64,000 nt of DNA from Prochlorococcus sp. AG-363-B11 (GTDB lineage: Bacteria; Cyanobacteriota; Cyanobacteriia; PCC-6307; Cyanobiaceae): assembly GCA_003278425.1 (NCBI GenBank), contig QCFE01000001.1, positions 62,001 to 126,000 of the forward strand. Direction: 5' to 3'. Both the position numbers and the translations under genes were made by a program. Of the stretch, positions 40,441-51,013 are shown piece by piece. The stretch's first letter is position 1; every line of letters starts with the position of its first letter. A model generated the notes under the pieces. It searched no databases and was not told the DNA's origin. It saw only the letters and a list, made by a program, of their open reading frames with translations.

Positions 40441-40451
40441 CTAATGGTTAA

Positions 40452-41705
40452 TCACATAGAAAGTCTTCGGAAAACCTTTTTTCCTAATTGCAATATTTTG
40501 CCAACAAGGTCTTTATGCTCTAAAAATTGAAAATTTGGATCAATAATTTTTTCTCCGTTTAATCGAACTCCACCACCTTGTATTTTCCTCCTTGCTTCAC
40601 TACTGCTAGAACATAAACCCAATGAACTTAATAAATAAAAAGCTTTTACTGGGAATTGAATTTTTGCAATAGATAATTCAGGAACCTCCTCAGCTTTATT
40701 TTGAGCACCTAAAACAAGATTTGATGAATCTGATTGAGCAATCTTTGCTGAAGACAAGCCGTGAAATTTTGCTGTAACAGTCAAAGCCATAAATTTTTGA
40801 AGTTCTCTGGGATCATTACTTAGAGTGCTCAGATCACAATCAGTTAGCAAAGTAAGGTAGTTGAGAACTTGGCTATCGGGAACTTTTTCTAATTTTGAAT
40901 ACATTGAAAGAGCATCTTCAGAAAGACCAACAGTATTGTCTAAAGTTTTGCTCATTTTTTGCACCCCATCCAACCCAACAAGAATGGGTAGCAATAAACC
41001 AAACTGAGGCTTCTGTAAAAAATGGCGCTGAATATCTCTCCCAATCGCTACATTAAATTTTTGGTCTACTCCTCCGAGTTCTATATCTGCTTCAACTGCA
41101 ACTGAATCATACCCCTGAAGTAATGGATATAGAAACTCATGCAGCGCAATAGACGTTCCTGAGGAGTAACGATTAGCAAATTCTTCTTTTGCAAGCATTT
41201 GACCAACAGTTGACTTGCTTAAAAGATCAATAATCTTACTCATATCAAAGTTTTTGAGCCACTCACTATTTCTTCTAATTTCAATGCGTCCTTTCGTTTC
41301 AAAATCTAAAAGAGAAAGATTTTTGGGCTTGCCAAAACCCAATTGTTCAAGATATGTCTTTGAATTAGTCTTAATTTCCTCAGAAGATAATTGAACACGA
41401 GTTTTACTTTTCCCAGTTGGGTCTCCAATCCTCGCTGTGAAATCACCGATAATCAATACTGCTGTATGCCCTGCATCTTGAAATGCCCTCAATTTTCGAA
41501 AAATGATGCTATGTCCTAAATGAATATCAGAACCAGTTGGGTCAATACCAAGCTTTACCCTAAGTGGCCTATTAATTCTAGAAGCTTCTGAAAGTTTTAA
41601 AGCTAAATTCTGATCTTGGTCTTGGCTTAAAGCCTTAGAGAATGGGAATAAGTCTTCTATACCTCGAGAAAGCCAATCTGGCAGAGAAGAAAATTGATCA
41701 GACAT
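40452..41705 (-). CDS. tyrS: Tyrosyl-tRNA synthetase (TyrZ-type)
   Basis: Class I synthetase. [20 protein letters not shown] carries the HIGH motif (HLGH), and [14 protein letters not shown] is the KMSKS loop. The C-terminal S4 RNA-binding domain starts at [20 protein letters not shown]. This layout belongs to the TyrZ subgroup rather than E. coli TyrS. 417 residues. Upstream is DUF1825 (46 bases); downstream is pyrF. Confidence 0.96.
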   Translation of the reverse strand: MSDQFSSLPDWLSRGIEDLFPFSKALSQDQDQNLALKLSEASRINRPLRVKLGIDPTGSDIHLGHSIIFRKLRAFQDAGHTAVLIIGDFTARIGDPTGKSKTRVQLSSEEIKTNSKTYLEQLGFGKPKNLSLLDFETKGRIEIRRNSEWLKNFDMSKIIDLLSKSTVGQMLAKEEFANRYSSGTSIALHEFLYPLLQGYDSVAVEADIELGGVDQKFNVAIGRDIQRHFLQKPQFGLLLPILVGLDGVQKMSKTLDNTVGLSEDALSMYSKLEKVPDSQVLNYLTLLTDCDLSTLSNDPRELQKFMALTVTAKFHGLSSAKIAQSDSSNLVLGAQNKAEEVPELSIAKIQFPVKAFYLLSSLGLCSSSSEARRKIQGGGVRLNGEKIIDPNFQFLEHKDLVGKILQLGKKVFRRLSM

Positions 41706-41751
41706 AAGAATCTTTCCTATTCATATCATCACTTATTGATAAAAACACTAT

Positions 41752-42078
41752 TTAGGATTGAGAGTCATCAAGTTGAGATCTCATTCTATCTAAAGTTAAA
41801 TTCATTTGATCAAACATTTGATCTGGAGTCATGCCAAATTGACCTAGTTGGGTCTTCAATTGTTCTACCGTCATCTTTGCCTGGAAATCTTCAGACAACT
41901 CAAACCTTTTCATGAAAACCTTATATCTCTCCATCAAAGACTCCATTTTAGAAATAAACATTTTTTTACCTTCTCGATCAAATTTCCCATAATCACCTCC
42001 TAGCTGCATAAGGTTCTGATAATCCATAAAGAGACTTCGCGCCTCTTCCTGCACAATCTCGGATTCAAAAAATGCCAT
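41752..42078 (-). CDS. DUF1825 family protein
   Basis: 108 residues, almost wholly helical and polar (FFESEIVQEEARSLFMDYQNLMQLGGDYGKFDREGKKMFISKMESLMERYKVF), the known cyanobacterial DUF1825 pattern. ATG at 42078 (AFFESEIVQEEA) is the natural start; the longer frame adds five residues. Function unknown. Precedes tyrS on the same strand. Confidence 0.82.
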   Translation of the reverse strand: MAFFESEIVQEEARSLFMDYQNLMQLGGDYGKFDREGKKMFISKMESLMERYKVFMKRFELSEDFQAKMTVEQLKTQLGQFGMTPDQMFDQMNLTLDRMRSQLDDSQS

Positions 42079-42257
42079 ATGTCTATACCTCAAAAATTAC
42101 AAGCTTTCTAAATGAGTTTAGAGTTGACATTACTAATGATTCCTCCAATTCTGAAACGATTTAATTAAAAAAGCTAATCGTATTACTTCCAAATTATAAT
42201 TAATCGAATAAAACTGAATTTTCTTGAAAAGTAGGGAACACCAAACCAATCATTCAT

Positions 42258-42860
42258 ATGAACCGATCAAAAGGTCAAGGGGAATTATTTACTCAGGAAC
42301 AATTCTATAAAAATCCAATCTCAATCAACGATGATTTTTGCTTTTCGAAAGATCTCATAAGAGCATGGCAAAAACAAATTCACACTTACCAAGAACCTCA
42401 TTTTAAAAACGAAGAAAAAACTCCTGTCCAACAATCTATTTTTCAAACCATTGGAATTGAATCAAGTGAGGTCAGCCCTAATCCACAAAACCTAGTTCCT
42501 TTGCCACTTAATTTCTGGCGATGGCCCCAACCCCCTCATAACGGTCCATCTATATACATAGTCATGGACAAGCCTAAAGCTCTAAGTTCTCATATTCTTC
42601 TTTATATTGGTGAAACTATTGCATCAGAAAAGCGATGGAAAGGAGACCATGATTGTAAGCAATATCTTCAAGCGTATTCAGAAGCTTGTAATAAGGCTGG
42701 ATTAAAAACTCAATTAAGCATTCGTTTTTGGAAGGATGTACCACAAGAAACGAGATGCAGGAGAGATTTAGAACAAAAACTTATTCAAAAATGGCTCCCA
42801 GCATTTAATAAAGAAACCAGAAGTATATGGAACACACCTTTTACAAACTTTAATCCTTGA
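42258..42860 (+). CDS. GIY-YIG-like nuclease-fold protein
   Basis: 200 residues. The N-terminal 90 are not recognised; the C-terminal half resembles a GIY-YIG domain: PSIYIVMDK (GIY strand), ILLYIGET (YIG strand), a conserved Trp/Lys helix, SIRFWKDVP, then CRRDLEQKLIQKWLPAFNKE whose Glu could be the metal ligand. A stand-alone nuclease-fold protein of unknown role. The frame is intact and codon use looks ordinary. It lies in front of pepA on the same strand. Confidence 0.72.
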   Translation: MNRSKGQGELFTQEQFYKNPISINDDFCFSKDLIRAWQKQIHTYQEPHFKNEEKTPVQQSIFQTIGIESSEVSPNPQNLVPLPLNFWRWPQPPHNGPSIYIVMDKPKALSSHILLYIGETIASEKRWKGDHDCKQYLQAYSEACNKAGLKTQLSIRFWKDVPQETRCRRDLEQKLIQKWLPAFNKETRSIWNTPFTNFNP

Positions 42861-42897
42861 GATAAACAGTTAGCATTATTAGACAACCAAAAAGCAC

Positions 42898-44370
42898 ATG
42901 CAAATCTCAGTAAAAAATAAGAATCTTCGCGATTGGTCAGGGTCAGTTCTTGTAATAGGAATATTTGAAGGGGACATTCAATTACAACTTGAGCTCTTAG
43001 CAGGAATATTCGATATTGCATTATTAACAAGTCACCTAGAAACAAATGATTTTTCTGGAAAGGTTGGGGAAAAAGTCCATCTTCAAATTCTAGGAAGATC
43101 GCCTCAAAAACTAGTCTTTATAGGTCTTGGGGATACCACAAAGCTCATGTTAAATGACCTTCGTGAAGGAGCTGTGCTTGCCGCAAGGGAAGCCTTCGAT
43201 TCAGAAGGATCCATGGGTGTTCTATTCCCTTGGGAGCAATTTGACTCAAAAATTGCTGCAAAAGCAGTAACGGAATCTATTAGGCTTTCTTTTTTTAAGG
43301 ATCAACGCTTTCAAAGCGATCCAAAACCTCGAAAGCAACCAATCGCAATTGATTTAATTGGAATCTCAGAAAATATTGATACCACTATTAAAGAAGTAAA
43401 TTCGATTTGTGCAGGCGTAGAACTTGCAAGAGAACTTGTGGGTGCCCCACCTAATGAATTGACACCAGAATGCTTGGCAAAGAAGGCTATTCAAATTGCA
43501 AAAGAATTTAAATTGGAATACAAAATCCTTAATAGAAAGGATTGCGAAAAAGAAGGCATGGGAGCCTACCTAGCAGTTGCTCAAGGTTCTGACTTAGATC
43601 CCAAATTCATTCATCTAATCTATAAACCTTCCGGACAAATTCTACGCAAAGTTGTACTCGTAGGGAAAGGGCTAACCTTTGATTCCGGAGGATATAACTT
43701 AAAAGTAGGAGCGTCTAAAATAGAAATGATGAAATACGATATGGGTGGAAGTGCTTCTGTGCTTGGTGCAGCTCGCTCAATAGGAGAAATTGCACCAAAA
43801 GGAACAGAAGTTCACTTCATAGTTGCATCCTGTGAAAACATGGTTAACGGGTCTGCCGTTCACCCTGGAGATATAATAAAAGCCTCTAATGGCACAACCA
43901 TTGAGATAAATAATACTGATGCAGAAGGAAGATTGACACTTGCTGACGCACTAATCTATGCATGCAAGCTAAAACCTGATGTGATAGTTGACTTAGCAAC
44001 ACTTACTGGCGCATGCGTAATTGCTTTAGGAGAGCAAATTGCAGGTCTATGGGCTAATGACGATATGCTGGCAAATCAATTAAAAGAAGCGTCAAGTTGT
44101 TGTGGTGAAAATCTTTGGCGCATGCCTCTCCATTCCAGTTATAAAGAAGGCCTAAAATCTATGCTCGCAGATATTAAAAACACTGGTCCTAGAGCTGGTG
44201 GATCGATCACTGCTGCTCTGTTTCTAAGAGAATTTATTGAAGAAGGTATATCATGGGCACATATTGATATTGCTGGTCCTTGTTGGTCTGACAAAGGTTA
44301 TGGATCTAATCCTGCAGGAGCGACTGGGTTTGGTGTGAAGACCCTTGTTAATTGGGCATGCAATCAATAA
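42898..44370 (+). CDS. pepA: Leucyl aminopeptidase
   Basis: M17 di-metal aminopeptidase. The C-terminal catalytic domain has VGKGLTFDSGGYNLK, MKYDMGGSASVLGAA, the signature NTDAEGRLTLADALIYA at about residues 338-354, and GPRAGGSITAALFLREF. The N-terminal domain is more variable. 490 residues is typical. Acts on peptides in the cytoplasm. Confidence 0.96.
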   Translation: MQISVKNKNLRDWSGSVLVIGIFEGDIQLQLELLAGIFDIALLTSHLETNDFSGKVGEKVHLQILGRSPQKLVFIGLGDTTKLMLNDLREGAVLAAREAFDSEGSMGVLFPWEQFDSKIAAKAVTESIRLSFFKDQRFQSDPKPRKQPIAIDLIGISENIDTTIKEVNSICAGVELARELVGAPPNELTPECLAKKAIQIAKEFKLEYKILNRKDCEKEGMGAYLAVAQGSDLDPKFIHLIYKPSGQILRKVVLVGKGLTFDSGGYNLKVGASKIEMMKYDMGGSASVLGAARSIGEIAPKGTEVHFIVASCENMVNGSAVHPGDIIKASNGTTIEINNTDAEGRLTLADALIYACKLKPDVIVDLATLTGACVIALGEQIAGLWANDDMLANQLKEASSCCGENLWRMPLHSSYKEGLKSMLADIKNTGPRAGGSITAALFLREFIEEGISWAHIDIAGPCWSDKGYGSNPAGATGFGVKTLVNWACNQ

Positions 44371-44402
44371 ACACTAAGTTAATTACTCAACATGTCTTAC
44401 TG

Positions 44403-44618
44403 CTAAGAAGCTTTAGGGAAAATGGTTTGTCTACAAATCGAATCTCTTCGTTCTTCTAGAAAAGAATTTTCCGGTTTCTCCAAACAATGAATCTGCCAAC
44501 TGGCTTTCTTAGAAGAAGTCAATAGAATACGCTGAAGATCATCAGATGCATGTTTTGTAGTCAAATATGGTCCAATGTATCTTTTTGAAAAACCATCTTG
44601 AATAATTACTAAATACAC
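44403..44618 (-). CDS. Small hypothetical protein
   Basis: 71 residues with no membrane segment. The N-terminus (YLVIIQDGFSKRYIGPYLTTKHASDDLQRILLTS) looks like a compact beta-alpha fold. I do not recognise it. It is convergent with pepA, and its upstream flank (44619-44740) shows no gene. Confidence 0.55.
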   Translation of the reverse strand: MYLVIIQDGFSKRYIGPYLTTKHASDDLQRILLTSSKKASWQIHCLEKPENSFLEERRDSICRQTIFPKAS

Positions 44619-44740
44619 TTCCCCTCCATAAATTCTTGATAGATATTATTTTCCTAAAGAGAAATTAAAACTCAAATTTCAAAGATCTTAATCTCAAAAC
44701 ACATTTATTTATTATTTTCTTAAGATTTTAGGTGTAAATA

Positions 44741-45373
44741 TCATTTCACCCAATCAATACCCCTGCTAGCATTCTCGCCCCAAACTTCTTCTAATCGCTG
44801 ATCTCTTTGACAACTATACCTATAAAATTTGTATTTAATAGTATTTCGTTCTGCATAATTTTGATGATAATCTTCTGCTAGCCAAAATTCACTTGCAGGT
44901 TGAATTTTAACGCCTAACTTATTGAGAGAGATTGATAATTCTTTTGCTGCTTTTTCTAAGCTTAAATTAGCAGAATTCATCTGTAATTCATCACTAAAGA
45001 AAATTACTGGGCGATATGAGTCACCTCTATCACAAAACTGGCCTGAGGAGTCATAGGGGTCTATATTTCTCCAATAACTTCTCAATAAGTTCTCATAACT
45101 TAGCTCTAAAGAATCATACAAAACCCTAACAGCTTCTTGGTGACCTTTATGATTTCTATAGGAAGGGTTATCAATTTGCCCTCCTGTATAGCCACTTTGA
45201 ACAGATATAACTCCAGGCAATTCCTCTAAATCATGCTCTAAACACCAAAAACATCCACCTGCGAAAATAGCCATTTCTTCTAATGCTTTTACAGAAGCAA
45301 CAGGCGTAAATAAAATCAAACATCCCATTAAAAAAGGGAAATAGGTTTTAAATATTTTCCCTAATAAATTCAT
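44741..45373 (-). CDS. msrA: Peptide-methionine (S)-S-oxide reductase MsrA, exported form
   Basis: Reduces oxidised methionine. The catalytic motif [18 protein letters not shown] is at about residues 35-52, and [12 protein letters not shown] plus [14 protein letters not shown] give the recycling Cys region. The N-terminus ([23 protein letters not shown]) is a signal peptide, so it should act in the periplasm or thylakoid lumen. Its start overlaps the lpxB stop by 4 bases (ATGA-like), placing it at the end of the envelope operon. Confidence 0.93.
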   Translation of the reverse strand: MNLLGKIFKTYFPFLMGCLILFTPVASVKALEEMAIFAGGCFWCLEHDLEELPGVISVQSGYTGGQIDNPSYRNHKGHQEAVRVLYDSLELSYENLLRSYWRNIDPYDSSGQFCDRGDSYRPVIFFSDELQMNSANLSLEKAAKELSISLNKLGVKIQPASEFWLAEDYHQNYAERNTIKYKFYRYSCQRDQRLEEVWGENASRGIDWVK

Positions 45374-46545
45374 TGTTCGACTAAATCCATAATTTCTTTA
45401 GCTGCCCTTTGTGTAACCCCAGCCTCACCCAAATCCATTCTTAGCCTTTTATAACCTTCTAGTATTCTTGTACGATAGGACTCATTATCTAATAAAGACG
45501 AAGCCAAAGAGTAGATTCCATGAGCTGTAAATTCCTTTTGCACAAGTTCTGGAACTAATCTTTCATTTAATAAAAGATTTACAGGCGAAATATGATCCAC
45601 ATGAAAATTAAGTAATTTCTTAGCTACAAATGCAGTAACTCTACTTACTTTATAAGCAACAATTTGAGGAATAGAGTGAAGTGCTAATTCCATATTAATA
45701 GTTCCAGATTTAGCAAGAGCAAGTTCAGCAACTTTAAATAAGCTTGGTTTTAATTGATCTGAATCTTTTGCAGGAACAACCATACCAGTTACACCAGAGT
45801 CTTCCAATGCTTTATTAAGATAATCCTCAAAACTTTCTTGACCAGCAGGTAGTAAAACGAAGATTGAGGGGTCATCTTTTTGTAGCAAATAAGCAGCTTT
45901 AAGAAATGTAGGCAATAAATAGCGTAATTCTTGAGACCTCGAAGCTGGTAGAACTAACAAGAATCTGAGAGAAGTATCAATCCCTAATTTTTTACAGGCT
46001 TCATTTCGATCAGGAAACTTTTTTAAAGTATCAAGCATTGGGTGCCCTACCCATGTAACATTTCCTCCTCTAGATGAATAAAAATCAGCTTCTTTACGAA
46101 ATATTGCCAATATTTTGTCAGTAAAACTAATAAGATCAGTTGAGCCCCCCTCTCCTATCCTCCAGGCCCATTCTTGAGGGGCAATATAATAAATAATTGG
46201 AATAGATGGAAGTAATTGACGTACTTTATTTCCAAGTCTGATATTGGGTCCCATATAATCAATCAAAACTACAGCATCTGGTGGGCAATTAACTAATAAA
46301 TCATCAACTTTCTTTTGGGCTTTAAGAGTAGGTATTAAATAAGGCAAAGTCTCCCAAAAACCAATCGCTCCTATAGAAGCTGTATTTGTAATAAGTTCAG
46401 CTCCAGCCTTCTCCATACGCTGACCACCAAGGGCAACTACTTTTAAAGACACCGAGCGTCTTTGAGACTCTTTCAAAAGAGCCTCAACTAACAAGCCTCC
46501 TTGCAAATCTCCCGAAACCTCCCCAGTACTTATAAGCAAGCGCAT
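45370..46545 (-). CDS. lpxB: Lipid-A-disaccharide synthase
   Basis: GT19 enzyme joining UDP-2,3-diacylglucosamine to lipid [20 protein letters not shown] near the start, [56 protein letters not shown] and [15 protein letters not shown] are family signatures. 391 residues. Three bases downstream of lpxA in the lpx run. Confidence 0.95.
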   Translation of the reverse strand: MRLLISTGEVSGDLQGGLLVEALLKESQRRSVSLKVVALGGQRMEKAGAELITNTASIGAIGFWETLPYLIPTLKAQKKVDDLLVNCPPDAVVLIDYMGPNIRLGNKVRQLLPSIPIIYYIAPQEWAWRIGEGGSTDLISFTDKILAIFRKEADFYSSRGGNVTWVGHPMLDTLKKFPDRNEACKKLGIDTSLRFLLVLPASRSQELRYLLPTFLKAAYLLQKDDPSIFVLLPAGQESFEDYLNKALEDSGVTGMVVPAKDSDQLKPSLFKVAELALAKSGTINMELALHSIPQIVAYKVSRVTAFVAKKLLNFHVDHISPVNLLLNERLVPELVQKEFTAHGIYSLASSLLDNESYRTRILEGYKRLRMDLGEAGVTQRAAKEIMDLVEQ

Positions 46546-46548
46546 AAA

Positions 46549-47403
46549 TTAGTTTTTGTGGGAATTCAAGTAAGGCATAGGTCCTCTCCTACCCTGCTCT
46601 ATTGATGCTTCAAGAAACTGACAGAAATCTTTAGCTGCTTTAAAAAGCTTTTTCTCCTGGGCTAATTGCAAGCCTTTCTTATAAATATGTCCAGATTTAT
46701 AAATTAAATTCCAAGTTTCTTGCAATTGCTTGAACTCTTCTGGATTCTGGCTATCCAAGCCTCTCCTTCGAATTCCAACACGGTTTAAACCACGGACTCT
46801 TCCAGGATGACCTTCCACCAAGCAGTAAGGTGGCACATCCCTATCTACTCTTGTCATACCCCCTACCATTGCAAGAGATCCAATATGGACAAACTGATGA
46901 ATGCCTAAAGAACCACCAATAACAGCCTTGTCCTCAATAACAACTTCTCCAGCGACCTGAACACTATTAGAAATAACTACTTCATTACCAATGTCACAAC
47001 CATGAGCGATATGTGTATAAGCCATCAAAAGACTACTGTTGCCAATTTTAGTCTGTTCGCCATCATTAGTTGCTCTATTAATAGTTACACACTCACGAAA
47101 AGTATTATTATCTCCAATCACAACTTCTGTAGGGGCTCCTTGGTATTTCAAATCTTGAGGTTCAAGCCCTATACAAGCTCCAGGGAAAATTTTATTAGAC
47201 GAGCCAATATTTACTCTTCCATCAAGAACAACATTAGGACCAATAATAGTCTTTTTACCTACTTTAACTTCTGGTCCAATAACTGCACCAGCCCCTACTA
47301 TGACACCTCTTTCAAGTTCAGCTTTGGGATGAACAATTGCTGAAGGATGAATTTCTGCTGCTGAGTCATTACTCATCTCAGGCGAAAATTTAATGTTTTC
47401 CAT
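46549..47403 (-). CDS. lpxA: Acyl-ACP--UDP-N-acetylglucosamine O-acyltransferase
   Basis: First step of lipid A. Left-handed beta-helix hexapeptide repeats fill most of the protein: IHPSAIVHPKAELERGV, VVIGDNNTFRECVTINRA, MAYTHIAHGCDIGNEVVISN with the catalytic His, and VHIGSLAMVGGMTRVDRDVPPYCLVEG. The C-terminal helical tail follows. 284 residues, slightly longer than E. coli. Lies 7 bases after fabZ. Confidence 0.96.
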   Translation of the reverse strand: MENIKFSPEMSNDSAAEIHPSAIVHPKAELERGVIVGAGAVIGPEVKVGKKTIIGPNVVLDGRVNIGSSNKIFPGACIGLEPQDLKYQGAPTEVVIGDNNTFRECVTINRATNDGEQTKIGNSSLLMAYTHIAHGCDIGNEVVISNSVQVAGEVVIEDKAVIGGSLGIHQFVHIGSLAMVGGMTRVDRDVPPYCLVEGHPGRVRGLNRVGIRRRGLDSQNPEEFKQLQETWNLIYKSGHIYKKGLQLAQEKKLFKAAKDFCQFLEASIEQGRRGPMPYLNSHKN

Positions 47404-47410
47404 TTTCTCA

Positions 47411-47869
47411 TCAATCCACCAAGGAGAACATCAACTCACCTGAACAGGCTAATTTCCCTGCCACTCTGGCCTCTCCCTTTACTTTGCCAAAACGTTGCCT
47501 TTTAATGCTCATTAATTCGCAATTTATAAGCAGCTGATCTCCAGGAACTACTGGGCGACGAAATCGAACACTATCAATACCAGCAAAAACAAACAGGCCC
47601 TTAGGGATATCAGGCATCTGAGTGACAATTAAACCACCAACCTGTGCCATAGCCTCAACAATTAAGACACCTGGCATTAAGGGTCTACCAGGGAAATGGC
47701 CTTGAAAGTGAGGCTCATTGATAGTCACATTTTTAATGGCAGTTGCGCTTTTCCCAGCCTCATAATCAACAACACGGTCAACCAAAGCAAAAGGATAACG
47801 ATGAGGGAGAAGCCCCATTATCTCCTCATTGGTTAAAACAACGGAAGGGGTATCAGAAGAATTAGTCAA
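47411..47869 (-). CDS. fabZ: 3-hydroxyacyl-ACP dehydratase
   Basis: Dehydratase of type II fatty-acid synthesis with a hot-dog fold. [18 protein letters not shown] and the active-site [26 protein letters not shown] (positions about 48-73) are clear. 152 residues. Its start overlaps the lpxC stop by 8 bases, fixing it inside the lpx operon, where it balances fatty-acid and lipid A flux. Confidence 0.96.
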   Translation of the reverse strand: MTNSSDTPSVVLTNEEIMGLLPHRYPFALVDRVVDYEAGKSATAIKNVTINEPHFQGHFPGRPLMPGVLIVEAMAQVGGLIVTQMPDIPKGLFVFAGIDSVRFRRPVVPGDQLLINCELMSIKRQRFGKVKGEARVAGKLACSGELMFSLVD

Positions 47870-48752
47870 GGCAAGTTTCTGTTAAGGAACATTCTAGAGA
47901 GAGAGATTCTGCAAGTTGAGCATGCAGCGCATGAGAACCTCTGTAAACCAAAACCTGAGCTTTAGGCAACCCAACAAGCGCCAAGTCGCCTACCAAATCC
48001 AATAGCTTATGTCGAACAGGTTCATCAGTGAATCTCAAAGGAGGATTCAGCCAAGAATTACCATCGCAGACTAATGAATTGTTTAAATTACCTCCTTTAA
48101 TTAATCCTGCCTCTATTAAATTATCTATTTGATCCTTAAAACCAAATGTTCTTGCAGGTGCAAGATGTTTTACAAAAGACCTTGGAGTTAGTTCCAAAGA
48201 AAACTGCTGCCTACCTATAGCGGGATAAGGGAAATCAATCATGCCTATCAAATGAAAACTTTCAGAAGGTATTGCTGTGATTACACTAGAACCTTTATGT
48301 ATCACTAAAGGCTTTTTTACAACGGGCGAACGGTTATTAGAAGTATCCAAAGGCAATATCCCTACTTCTTGAATTGCCTCAACCCATCCAATTGATGAGC
48401 CATCTAAAAGGGGTATCTCATTACCAGAAACCTTAATATGAACATGAGTCAAACCACAACCAACAAGTGCAGCCAATAGATGTTCAACAGTTGACAACCT
48501 ATGACTTCCTAAAACAAGTGTCGTACATAATTGACTATTAACCACTTGAGCTGGGCTAAGCCTAATAGGAGAGTCGGAGGAATTCGTCCAGGATAAATAA
48601 AAGCCTACTTCTTCAGATGGGCAAAGAGAGACTTCTGATTGTTCACCACTATGCAAACAAACACCCTTTCGAGTGACAATTCCTCCAAGAGTCCAAGAAT
48701 TATCATAATTTTCAGGCAACCACTCCACACTAAAACTTCCAGCCAAACCCAA
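47862..48752 (-). CDS. lpxC: UDP-3-O-acyl-N-acetylglucosamine deacetylase
   Basis: Zinc enzyme and committed step of lipid A. The first Zn His is in [20 protein letters not shown]; the others are in [34 protein letters not shown] and ARTFGF are further signatures. 296 residues. Its start lies 23 bases inside the 3' end of the bamA gene. Confidence 0.95.
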   Translation of the reverse strand: MGLAGSFSVEWLPENYDNSWTLGGIVTRKGVCLHSGEQSEVSLCPSEEVGFYLSWTNSSDSPIRLSPAQVVNSQLCTTLVLGSHRLSTVEHLLAALVGCGLTHVHIKVSGNEIPLLDGSSIGWVEAIQEVGILPLDTSNNRSPVVKKPLVIHKGSSVITAIPSESFHLIGMIDFPYPAIGRQQFSLELTPRSFVKHLAPARTFGFKDQIDNLIEAGLIKGGNLNNSLVCDGNSWLNPPLRFTDEPVRHKLLDLVGDLALVGLPKAQVLVYRGSHALHAQLAESLSLECSLTETCLD

Positions 48753-50955
48753 TATTATATCGCCAATCTCCTTTTAGATCTTTATTTGCTGCCTCTATTC
48801 GTAAAGGTCCAACAGGGGTGTTAAAAGACAAACCCGAACCTACAGAATATCCAGAACCTTGTTTCCCTAAAAGTTCCCCTGGATTACCTGGAACGTCCTT
48901 CTGGGAGCCAAAATCAGTACCTGCATCTACAAAGATATTTGCCGAAATCATTCTCCACAAAGGGACTCGATATTCTGCAGATGCTTCACCAAAATTCCTA
49001 GCCACAGCCAAGTCACAGGAACTCCAACCTCTAATTGACTTAGAACCGCCTAAGCAAAATGCTTCATAAGGAGGTAAATCTCCCAAAATTGCTCCTGCTT
49101 TAAGCTGAAAAGCAATCGTTTGAGAACAAGAAGAATTCTTCCCTTTCTTTACTCTGCAATCTTTATGAAACTTCAACCAATTAAGCGGAATAAAATAAGA
49201 ATAACTAGCCTTGCTTCGGTTAAAGGTTGGAGAATCCGTCCCAATAGAAATGTATTGCTCAGAACCTAAGCTAAAAAAGCTTCCAGAAGTAGGGTTTCTT
49301 CGATTATTTAATTTATTGTGTGTCATTGCTCCTCTAAATCCAACAAGAGTATTTTCCTTTGCACAATTAAAGGCAATACAAATAACATCATTATTTGATG
49401 CAGAGTTACTTGAGTAATTAGAACTTAAGGCACCGTAAGGTCTATCTTCAGAAGAGTAATCAATTGGTTTAACTTTTTGAAAATCCATTCCCAAAAGGAC
49501 GCTCCAAGGAGCTTTCTTAAATGGGTCACCACCATTTAAAGGCCTGGAAAAAGAAAAATTTCCACCAGTCCTTTGCAAAAGAACTGAGTCACCTTCATAA
49601 TCAAACCAACTAGTATTTGGATCACTAGCTTTAGCTACTGGTACAGAACTAAAGGCTTCTCCATTTATACCAGAGTGTGCAAAATCAATATCATAAACTG
49701 TTGAAGAAGAGCTAGATCCTGGGACCTGATAGTAATCACTTACCCCTAAGATATTCGTTTTAGAACCTCTAAATTCCTGTGGGACATCTCTACTAATGAA
49801 AACAGAAGTACGAAAAGCAGTCCTATATTTATCTCCTTTGATCCATGGATCTGCTAAAGAAAAGCTTATTAGTGCGCCATATTCACCATAAGTAAAATTT
49901 AAATCACTGGACCAAGACCTACCGAATAAATTCTTTTCCTGAAGTCCTGCTGAGCCAAAAAAACCTTGGGATCCACTATATCCAATTCCACCAGTAAGAG
50001 AACCTGTCCTCTGTTCTGTAATTCCTAAAACTATACTTATTTTTCCAGGTTCTCCAGCAACTGGCTTTAAAGTAACTTTAATATCACTAAAAAGAGAAAG
50101 TCCATATAGTCTTTTGATGTCAGATTCAAGACTTTTCCTGTTAAATATTAACCCAGGTTTACTAATAAGTTCTCTATCAATAACCCATTGTTTCGTCTTA
50201 CCTCTTACGGGCTTTCCATTATCCCTAATTGTATTGCCTTCTTCATCTAGGAAGACAACCTGAATATCTTTAATAGTGCCTTCTTGAACTCGTAATTGAA
50301 CTTTACCGCTGGCTGTGATTCGATTTGGCCCAGAAATTCTTGCAAGAGAGTATCCTTTCTCTGAATACCAAGCCTTCAACTTATTCATACGCAACTTTAA
50401 AACATTAAGGTTCAAAGTCTTTCCAAAATCACTTTTAAAAATATCTTGAATAACCTTTTTTGTAAGAATAGAGTTAGGAGGATCAATTGCAACCTCAGTA
50501 AATACAGGGTTAGGTTTTACATCTACTTTGAGCTTTACTCCAAGAGGTGTATCAACTGGATCAATTTCTAAGCCTGAGAACCAACCAGTCGCATAAATTG
50601 AATTTAAATCTCTCTTAACTTCTAATCTGCTTACTCTACTTCCAGGTCTGATGCTCATTGCATCATAAGCTGCATACTCCAGACGCACCTTCTCTGGATG
50701 ATCTTCAAGACCAGTAATAACAACCTCAGAAATTAGAACCAATTCATCTTTAGGGCTCTCCTTTAAAGAACCTTCATCGGATTTTGAATCTGCAATTTCA
50801 AATTTGTCGTAATTTAAAAGTAAATTATCAAGATTAATTTTATTTTTTAAAAACCCTGCATTAGCTGTACCTCCCATTAAAGGAATGGTGAATGCTAATA
50901 GATATGCTCCTCTGCAAAATAGTCTCATTGAATTTACGGCAGTAATTCCTTTCAT
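48730..50955 (-). CDS. bamA: BamA/Omp85 outer-membrane assembly protein
   Basis: Inserts beta-barrel proteins in the outer membrane. A signal peptide (MRLFCRGAYLLAFTIPLMGGTANA) starts at the internal Met, about 50928. Three POTRA domains follow (VLISEVVITGL, VFTEVAIDPPNSILTKKVI, EGTIKDIQVVFLDEEG), then a barrel with YEAFCLGGSKSIRGW, the lid-lock loop motif. The protein ends in aromatic NIGFGWKF. Length 741 fits the cyanobacterial form. It overlaps lpxC by 23 bases and lies 58 bases after purC. Confidence 0.94.
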   Translation of the reverse strand: MKGITAVNSMRLFCRGAYLLAFTIPLMGGTANAGFLKNKINLDNLLLNYDKFEIADSKSDEGSLKESPKDELVLISEVVITGLEDHPEKVRLEYAAYDAMSIRPGSRVSRLEVKRDLNSIYATGWFSGLEIDPVDTPLGVKLKVDVKPNPVFTEVAIDPPNSILTKKVIQDIFKSDFGKTLNLNVLKLRMNKLKAWYSEKGYSLARISGPNRITASGKVQLRVQEGTIKDIQVVFLDEEGNTIRDNGKPVRGKTKQWVIDRELISKPGLIFNRKSLESDIKRLYGLSLFSDIKVTLKPVAGEPGKISIVLGITEQRTGSLTGGIGYSGSQGFFGSAGLQEKNLFGRSWSSDLNFTYGEYGALISFSLADPWIKGDKYRTAFRTSVFISRDVPQEFRGSKTNILGVSDYYQVPGSSSSSTVYDIDFAHSGINGEAFSSVPVAKASDPNTSWFDYEGDSVLLQRTGGNFSFSRPLNGGDPFKKAPWSVLLGMDFQKVKPIDYSSEDRPYGALSSNYSSNSASNNDVICIAFNCAKENTLVGFRGAMTHNKLNNRRNPTSGSFFSLGSEQYISIGTDSPTFNRSKASYSYFIPLNWLKFHKDCRVKKGKNSSCSQTIAFQLKAGAILGDLPPYEAFCLGGSKSIRGWSSCDLAVARNFGEASAEYRVPLWRMISANIFVDAGTDFGSQKDVPGNPGELLGKQGSGYSVGSGLSFNTPVGPLRIEAANKDLKGDWRYNIGFGWKF

Positions 50956-51013
50956 TGCTTTTTCTAGGATAAACCTAAGAAGATAAAATTAACTAATTTT
51001 GTTTTCATGTTTT

